This document shows, in pieces, positions 1 through 5,314 of a stretch of 5,314 nt of DNA; position 1 is the first letter of the stretch, and each line of letters opens with the position of its first letter. The DNA is from Cyanobacteria bacterium UBA8803. GTDB taxonomy: Bacteria > Cyanobacteriota > Cyanobacteriia > Cyanobacteriales > Coleofasciculaceae. Location: positions 28,059 through 33,372 of the forward strand of contig DNXU01000452.1 in NCBI GenBank assembly GCA_003505715.1, given 5' to 3'. A program made the position numbers and the translations under genes. The notes below the pieces were generated by a model. That model did not search any database, had not been told where the DNA came from, and saw only the letters and a program-made list of their open reading frames with translations.

Positions 1-38
1 TTTTTTATTTGGGAGTCCCTTATAGCTGGGGGAGTACG
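1..38. other. short stretch downstream of ligA, no gene
   Basis: This stretch lies past the ligA stop codon. It begins with a T-rich run (TTTTTTATTT) and has a GGGAGTCCC palindrome whose one-base centre is too small for a hairpin loop. Read on the ligA strand, the only stem found is a weak four-base TCCC/GGGA pairing with no U-tract after it, so no convincing ligA terminator is seen. The T-run is in the orientation that would end a plus-strand transcript arriving from the left, but that stem, if it exists, lies outside the window. Confidence 0.5.
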
Positions 39-2122
<2,084 letters not shown>

Positions 2123-2127
<5 letters not shown>

Positions 2128-2153
2128 ACGATTGATATCTGTAGGGGCAGTAA
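2123..2153 (-). promoter_or_regulatory. weak candidate promoter for ligA
   Basis: On the minus strand a TATAGT box (plus positions 2123-2128) matches five of six bases of the -10 consensus. TTACTG (plus 2148-2153) lies 19 bases upstream as a poor -35. The leader to the GTG start would be about 40 bases. The -10 box overlaps the candidate -10 of the divergent gene almost completely, since both fall on the quasi-symmetric GTACTATAC. Confidence 0.2.
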
Positions 2154-2180
2154 GATCTCTTGCTTCAAATCCCATCAGCC

Positions 2181-2327
2181 ATGCGTCTCCCCAGATTTGG
2201 CATCATTAGTCTCGTCACCTTCTTGATAGTCGTTCTTCTCCAAATTGATTGGGGATTTCCCAGTCATTTATTAAGTGCACGACAAGCTGAAGATGGGCAA
2301 TTTTTCCCACAGTCCCAAGTTTTGGCG
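2181..2327 (+). other. N-terminal signal peptide or membrane anchor of the TPR-CHAT protein
   Basis: Residues 1-7 carry two arginines (R2, R5), and residues 8-22 are strongly hydrophobic (IISLVTFLIVVLLQI). The next region is polar and contains VLA before Gln50, a plausible signal peptidase I site (V at -3, A at -1). That site lies some 27 residues past the hydrophobic core, which is long. The segment is therefore either an unusual signal peptide or an uncleaved anchor with the TPR and CHAT parts outside the cytoplasm. Secretion is inferred, not shown. Confidence 0.5.
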
Positions 2328-5314
2328 CAAACTTCAGAGGTGCGGAAAGCAGAAGCAGACCGACTTTTAGAGCAAGGGATTGAGCAGTTTAATACTAGTC
2401 AATTTGAAGCAGCATTACAATCTTGGCAACAGGCACTGGTAATCTACCAGCAAATTAAAGATCGCTTTGGTGAGGGAAATGCGCTGGGTAATCTGGGAAT
2501 TGCTTACGATGCCCTAGGGAACTATACCAAAGCCATTGAGTACCACCAGCAGAGTTTAACGCTGGCACGGGAAATTAAAGATCGCTTTGGTGAGGGAACA
2601 GTACTGGGTAATTTGGGAGCAGCTTACCTTTCCCTGGGGGACTATCCCAAAGCCATTGAGTACCACCAGCAGCATTTAAAGATCGCACGGGAAATTAAAG
2701 ATCGCAACGGTGAGGGACGAGCGCTGGGTAATCTGGGTAATGCTTACTATGCCCTAGGAGACTATACCAAAGCTATTGAGTACCACCAGCAGTTGTTAGC
2801 GATCGCACGGGAAATCCAAGATCGTAACGGTGAGGGACAAGCGCTAGGTAATCTGGGCAATGCTTACCATGCCTTAGGGGACTATACTAAAGCCATTGAG
2901 TACCACCAGCAAAGTTTAGCGATCGCCCGGGAAATTAAAGATCGTCGAGGTGAGGGAGCAGCACTGGGTAATCTAGGACTTGCTTACTATGCCCTAGGGG
3001 ACTATACCAGAGCAATTGAGTACCACCAGCAATTGTTAGCGATCGCACGAGAAATTAAAGATCCTGAGGGTGAGCGAATAGCACTGGGTAATCTGGGAAA
3101 TGTTTACCATGCTCTGGGGGACTATACCAAAGCTATTGAGTATCACCAGCAGAATTTAGCGATCGCACGAGCAATTCAAGATCGCCGAGGTGAGGGAGGA
3201 GCGCTGGGTAATCTGGGCATTGCTTACCATGACCTAGGAGACTATACCAGAGCAATTGAGTACCACCAGCAGCATTTAGCGATCGCACGGGCAATTCAAG
3301 ATCGTCACGGTGAGGGAGCAGCACTGGGTAATTTGGGACTTGCTTACTATGCCCTAGGGGACTATACCAGAGCAATTGAGTACCACCAGCAACATTTAAA
3401 GATCGCACGGGCAATTCAAGATCGCCGAGGTGAGGGACGAGCGCTGGGTAATCTGGGAGGAGCTTATCTTTCCCTAGGAGACTATACCAAAGCGATTGAG
3501 TACCATCAGCAGTTTTTAGCGATCGCAAGGGCAATTCAAGATCGAGACGGGGAGGGAACAGCACTAGGTAATCTGGGAGGAGCTTACCTTTCCCTAGGAG
3601 ACTATACCAAAGCGATTGAGTACCACCAGCAGTTCTTGGCGATCGCCCAGGCAATTCAAGATCGCCACGGTGAGGGACAATCCCTAGGTAATCTAGGACT
3701 TGCTTACTATGCCTCAGGGGATTATACCAAAGCGATTGAGTACCATCAGCAGAGTTTAGCGATCGCACGGGCAATTCAAGATCGCAACGGTGAGGGAAAA
3801 GCACTAGGTAATTTGGGCATTGCTTACGATGCCCTAGGGGACTATACCAAAGCCATTGAGTACCACCAGCAGCATTTAGCGATCGCACGGGCAATTCAAG
3901 ATCGCCAGAGTGAGGGAGCAACACTGAACAATCTGGGACTTGCTCTCTACAAATCTGGCCATCTCATCACCGCCGCGCAAACCCTATGGGATGGTATTAA
4001 AGTTCAAGAATCTATCCGAGCGGGATTAGGCAGTAACGATGCCTTCAAAGTTTCCATTTTCGAGCAGCAAGCTCGCACCTACCGTATTTTACAAGAAGTC
4101 CTAGTTGCTCAGAATAAAACCAATACTGCCTTAGAAATTGCCGAACGAGGTCGAGCCAGAGCTTTTGTGGAGTTATTAGCCACTCGGTTATCCCCCGATT
4201 CCACCCAACCATCTAACATTCCCCCACCTACTCTGGCAGAAATTCAACAAGTTGCTCAATCTCACCAGGCCACTCTGGTGCAATATTCGATTATTTACGA
4301 TGAGTTCAAAATTCAGAATAAACCAGAATGGCGCGAATCGGAACTCTATATCTGGGTCATCCCACCTACTGGTGAAGTCACCTTCCGTAAAGCTGATCTC
4401 AAACCCCTGTGGCAGCAAGAGGATATCTCTCTTGATGAGCTAGTTTACATCAGCCGCGATGCTATGGATGTTCGAGGTTTGCGGATTGCCACAGCCCGTC
4501 CTCGACCTGGATTTGCACAAAAACGACATGCCAACCTGACCCAAAAATTACAGCAACTCCATCAAATTCTGATCGATCCCATTGCTGACTTATTACCCAC
4601 TAACCCAGCCCAACATATCATCTTCATCCCTCAAAAATCTTTATTTCTAGTCCCCTTCCCAGCACTGCAAGATGAGAACGGCAAATATCTGATCGAAAAA
4701 CACACTATCCTGACTGCACCTGCCATCCAAGTTCTACAACTAACCGCTCACCAAAAAACCAGGATTTTGCCAGCAGATACAAAAATTGAGAACAATCAGG
4801 CTGTGGTAGTGGGGAATCCAGTTATGCCTAAGGTGCGTCCCGATTTTGACCAACCGCCAGAATCCCTAGCTCCCCTACCGGGTGCAGAACTAGAAGCTAA
4901 AGCCATTGCGCCCCTCCTCAATACGCAGCCTCTACTAGGCAAACAAGCCACTGAGGCAGCCATTAAACAAATGCTACCCCAAGCCAGGATAATTCACCTC
5001 GCCACTCACGGACTCCTCGATGAAATGCGCGGACTGGGAAGTGCGATCGCGCTTACTCCCTCTAATCACGAAGATGGCTTACTTACAGCTGAAGAAATCC
5101 TCGATTTAGACTTAAAGGCCGAATTAGTTGTCCTGAGTGCCTGCGATACAGGGAGAGGACGAATTACTGGGGATGGCGTAGTCGGATTATCTCGCTCTTT
5201 AATTAGTGCGGGTACGGCCAGCGTAATTGTATCCCTGTGGCAGGTGCCGGATGAATCTACAGCTTTTCTGATGACCCAGTTTTATCAAAATCTGCAACAA
5301 AATTTAGATAAAGC
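2181..5314 (+). CDS. TPR-repeat CHAT-domain protein (putative caspase-like protease), 3'-truncated by the window
   Basis: Open from ATG 2181 to the window edge with no stop: 1044 complete codons plus two bases. Residues 1-22 form a basic, then hydrophobic N-terminus. A divergent TPR is at about 54-93. Twelve 40-residue TPRs fill 94-573, with a degenerate copy at 574-613. A helical linker carries ERGRARAFVELL at 655-666. From about 690 comes a CHAT domain (Caspase HetF Associated with TPRs). Its catalytic pair should be His943 in HLATHG and Cys988 in LSACDTG, 45 residues apart. IIFIPQKSLFLVPFPAL at about 813-829 is also typical. CHAT proteins are clan CD cysteine peptidases, including HetF of heterocyst-forming cyanobacteria and Csx29, the TPR-CHAT partner of type III-E CRISPR. 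Here protease activity is inferred from the intact dyad; substrate and trigger are unknown. The last strand and helix of the CHAT domain, perhaps 40-60 residues, should lie past the window. No clear Shine-Dalgarno precedes the ATG. An in-frame TTG at 2160 is a less likely start. Confidence 0.95.
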   Translation, partial: MRLPRFGIISLVTFLIVVLLQIDWGFPSHLLSARQAEDGQFFPQSQVLAQTSEVRKAEADRLLEQGIEQFNTSQFEAALQSWQQALVIYQQIKDRFGEGNALGNLGIAYDALGNYTKAIEYHQQSLTLAREIKDRFGEGTVLGNLGAAYLSLGDYPKAIEYHQQHLKIAREIKDRNGEGRALGNLGNAYYALGDYTKAIEYHQQLLAIAREIQDRNGEGQALGNLGNAYHALGDYTKAIEYHQQSLAIAREIKDRRGEGAALGNLGLAYYALGDYTRAIEYHQQLLAIAREIKDPEGERIALGNLGNVYHALGDYTKAIEYHQQNLAIARAIQDRRGEGGALGNLGIAYHDLGDYTRAIEYHQQHLAIARAIQDRHGEGAALGNLGLAYYALGDYTRAIEYHQQHLKIARAIQDRRGEGRALGNLGGAYLSLGDYTKAIEYHQQFLAIARAIQDRDGEGTALGNLGGAYLSLGDYTKAIEYHQQFLAIAQAIQDRHGEGQSLGNLGLAYYASGDYTKAIEYHQQSLAIARAIQDRNGEGKALGNLGIAYDALGDYTKAIEYHQQHLAIARAIQDRQSEGATLNNLGLALYKSGHLITAAQTLWDGIKVQESIRAGLGSNDAFKVSIFEQQARTYRILQEVLVAQNKTNTALEIAERGRARAFVELLATRLSPDSTQPSNIPPPTLAEIQQVAQSHQATLVQYSIIYDEFKIQNKPEWRESELYIWVIPPTGEVTFRKADLKPLWQQEDISLDELVYISRDAMDVRGLRIATARPRPGFAQKRHANLTQKLQQLHQILIDPIADLLPTNPAQHIIFIPQKSLFLVPFPALQDENGKYLIEKHTILTAPAIQVLQLTAHQKTRILPADTKIENNQAVVVGNPVMPKVRPDFDQPPESLAPLPGAELEAKAIAPLLNTQPLLGKQATEAAIKQMLPQARIIHLATHGLLDEMRGLGSAIALTPSNHEDGLLTAEEILDLDLKAELVVLSACDTGRGRITGDGVVGLSRSLISAGTASVIVSLWQVPDESTAFLMTQFYQNLQQNLDK
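2340..2459 (+). repeat. divergent first TPR before the regular array
   Basis: Residues 54-93 have the same 40-residue length and TPR spacing as the units that follow (LLEQGIEQFNTSQFEAALQS, then WQQALVIY), but they share little DNA identity with them. Only the unit end, close to ATTAAAG, matches. It is probably an older capping repeat that was not part of the later amplification. Confidence 0.75.
2460..3899 (+). repeat. twelve tandem 120-bp units coding 40-residue TPRs
   Basis: Twelve units of exactly 120 bp follow one another with no indel, starting at the codons for D94, D134, D174 and so on to D534. Each codes for the pattern EGxALGNLGxAYxALGDY, then TKAIEYHQQxLAIA. The 40-residue length and the NLGxAY and AIEYHxxxLAIA signatures resemble the TPRs of the LGN/Pins family rather than 34-residue canonical TPRs. 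DNA similarity is high even at many synonymous sites (for example TACCACCAGCA recurs in nearly every unit), which points to fairly recent tandem amplification or ongoing homogenisation. Units 9 and 10 differ at roughly 16 of 120 bases by eye. Confidence 0.97.
2799..3886. repeat. nine HIP1 palindromes at a fixed phase in the TPR array
   Basis: Exact GCGATCGC copies occur at 2799, 2919, 3039, 3159, 3279, 3519, 3639, 3759 and 3879 (start positions), always over the codons for A-I-A in the LAIAR/LAIAQ segment. The spacing is 120 bases, with one 240-base gap. Unit 1 reads ACGCTGGC there, and units 2 and 8 read AAGATCGC (Ala to Lys), so they lack the site. The site density here reflects repeat amplification rather than independent gain. 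Confidence 0.95.
3900..4019 (+). repeat. degenerate thirteenth TPR closing the array
   Basis: Residues 574-613 begin like the array units (DRQSEGATLNNLGLAL) and then diverge into YKSGHLITAAQTLWDGI. It keeps the NLGxA core and the 40-residue spacing, and acts as the C-terminal cap leading into the helical linker before the CHAT domain. Confidence 0.8.
4248..5314 (+). other. CHAT domain with intact His-Cys dyad (incomplete at window edge)
   Basis: The domain begins near residue 690 with ATLVQYSIIYDEF and SELYIWVIPP, as in other CHAT proteins. The catalytic core is at 4995-5012 (HLATHG, His943 codon at 5007-5009) and 5130-5152 (VLSACDTG, Cys988 codon at 5142-5144). It is followed by GDGVVGLSRSLISAGTASVI and SLWQVPDEST, both usual after the Cys. 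The final segment of the fold is beyond the window, so it cannot be confirmed that the gene is intact to its stop. Confidence 0.93.
5043..5050. repeat. HIP1 palindrome in the CHAT coding region
   Basis: A single GCGATCGC copy lies between the catalytic His and Cys codons, outside the tandem array. It is an independent occurrence of the cyanobacterial octamer. Confidence 0.9.

Noticed and set aside
1..38. Rho-independent terminator for ligA
   Set aside because: On the ligA strand there is no stable stem followed by a U-tract. The T-run at 1-10 is in the opposite orientation.
2160..2162. In-frame TTG as an alternative start of the TPR-CHAT gene
   Set aside because: It would add seven residues before the basic-hydrophobic N-terminus and has no better ribosome binding site. 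ATG 2181 gives a normal signal-like start.
2460..3899. CRISPR array or non-coding minisatellite
   Set aside because: The period is 120 bp with no alternation of constant repeats and unique spacers. Every unit keeps the reading frame and codes a TPR.
3133..3924. 263-residue antisense reading frame across the TPR array
   Set aside because: It repeats every 40 residues because it is the reverse frame of the 120-bp units. The lack of stops is a by-product of the conserved repeat codons, and it has no recognisable domain.
4188..4443. Two short reading frames (minus 4188-4418, plus 4252-4443) in the linker and early CHAT region
   Set aside because: Both overlap the continuous TPR-CHAT frame, whose translation here matches the family (ATLVQYS, SELYIWVIPP), so they are shadows.
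2181..5314. Csx29 of a type III-E CRISPR system
   Set aside because: The gene shares only the TPR-CHAT plan. There are no cas genes or CRISPR repeats in the window, and the N-terminal signal or anchor and LGN-like 40-residue repeats fit a general cyanobacterial TPR-CHAT protein better.

Overview
The window looks like a cyanobacterial chromosome segment. Two things support this. It holds thirteen exact copies of the HIP1 palindrome GCGATCGC, the highly iterated octamer of cyanobacteria, and both proteins have a cyanobacterial character: the LigA reads KIDGSALAL at its active site, and the second gene is a large TPR-CHAT protein of the kind common in filamentous and colonial cyanobacteria. Genus or species cannot be fixed from this sequence alone.

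Layout. Positions 1-38 are a short stretch past the end of ligA. Positions 39-2075 (minus strand) hold a complete, intact NAD-dependent DNA ligase, ligA, of 678 residues with a GTG start. Positions 2076-2180 are a 105-base divergent intergenic region with candidate, possibly overlapping, promoters for both genes. From 2181 to the window edge (plus strand) runs one long gene that is cut off at its 3' end: 1044 complete codons are visible. It encodes an N-terminal hydrophobic signal or anchor, a divergent first TPR, twelve 40-residue TPRs in perfect 120-bp register, a degenerate last repeat, a helical linker with the ERGRARAFVELL motif, and a C-terminal CHAT domain with His943 (ATHG) and Cys988 (SACDTG). 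Only the last part of the CHAT domain is missing.

The two genes have no evident functional link. LigA is a housekeeping enzyme of replication and repair. The TPR-CHAT protein is a putative caspase-like cysteine protease with a long repeat-built sensor or scaffold. Its substrate, trigger and downstream neighbours lie outside what can be seen. The most notable structure is the repeat array. Its framework is nearly invariant, and variation is concentrated at unit positions that map to groove-lining TPR positions. The array divides into two blocks, and shared variants between non-adjacent units suggest shuffling or gene conversion. Nine of the thirteen HIP1 sites sit inside it at one fixed repeat phase.
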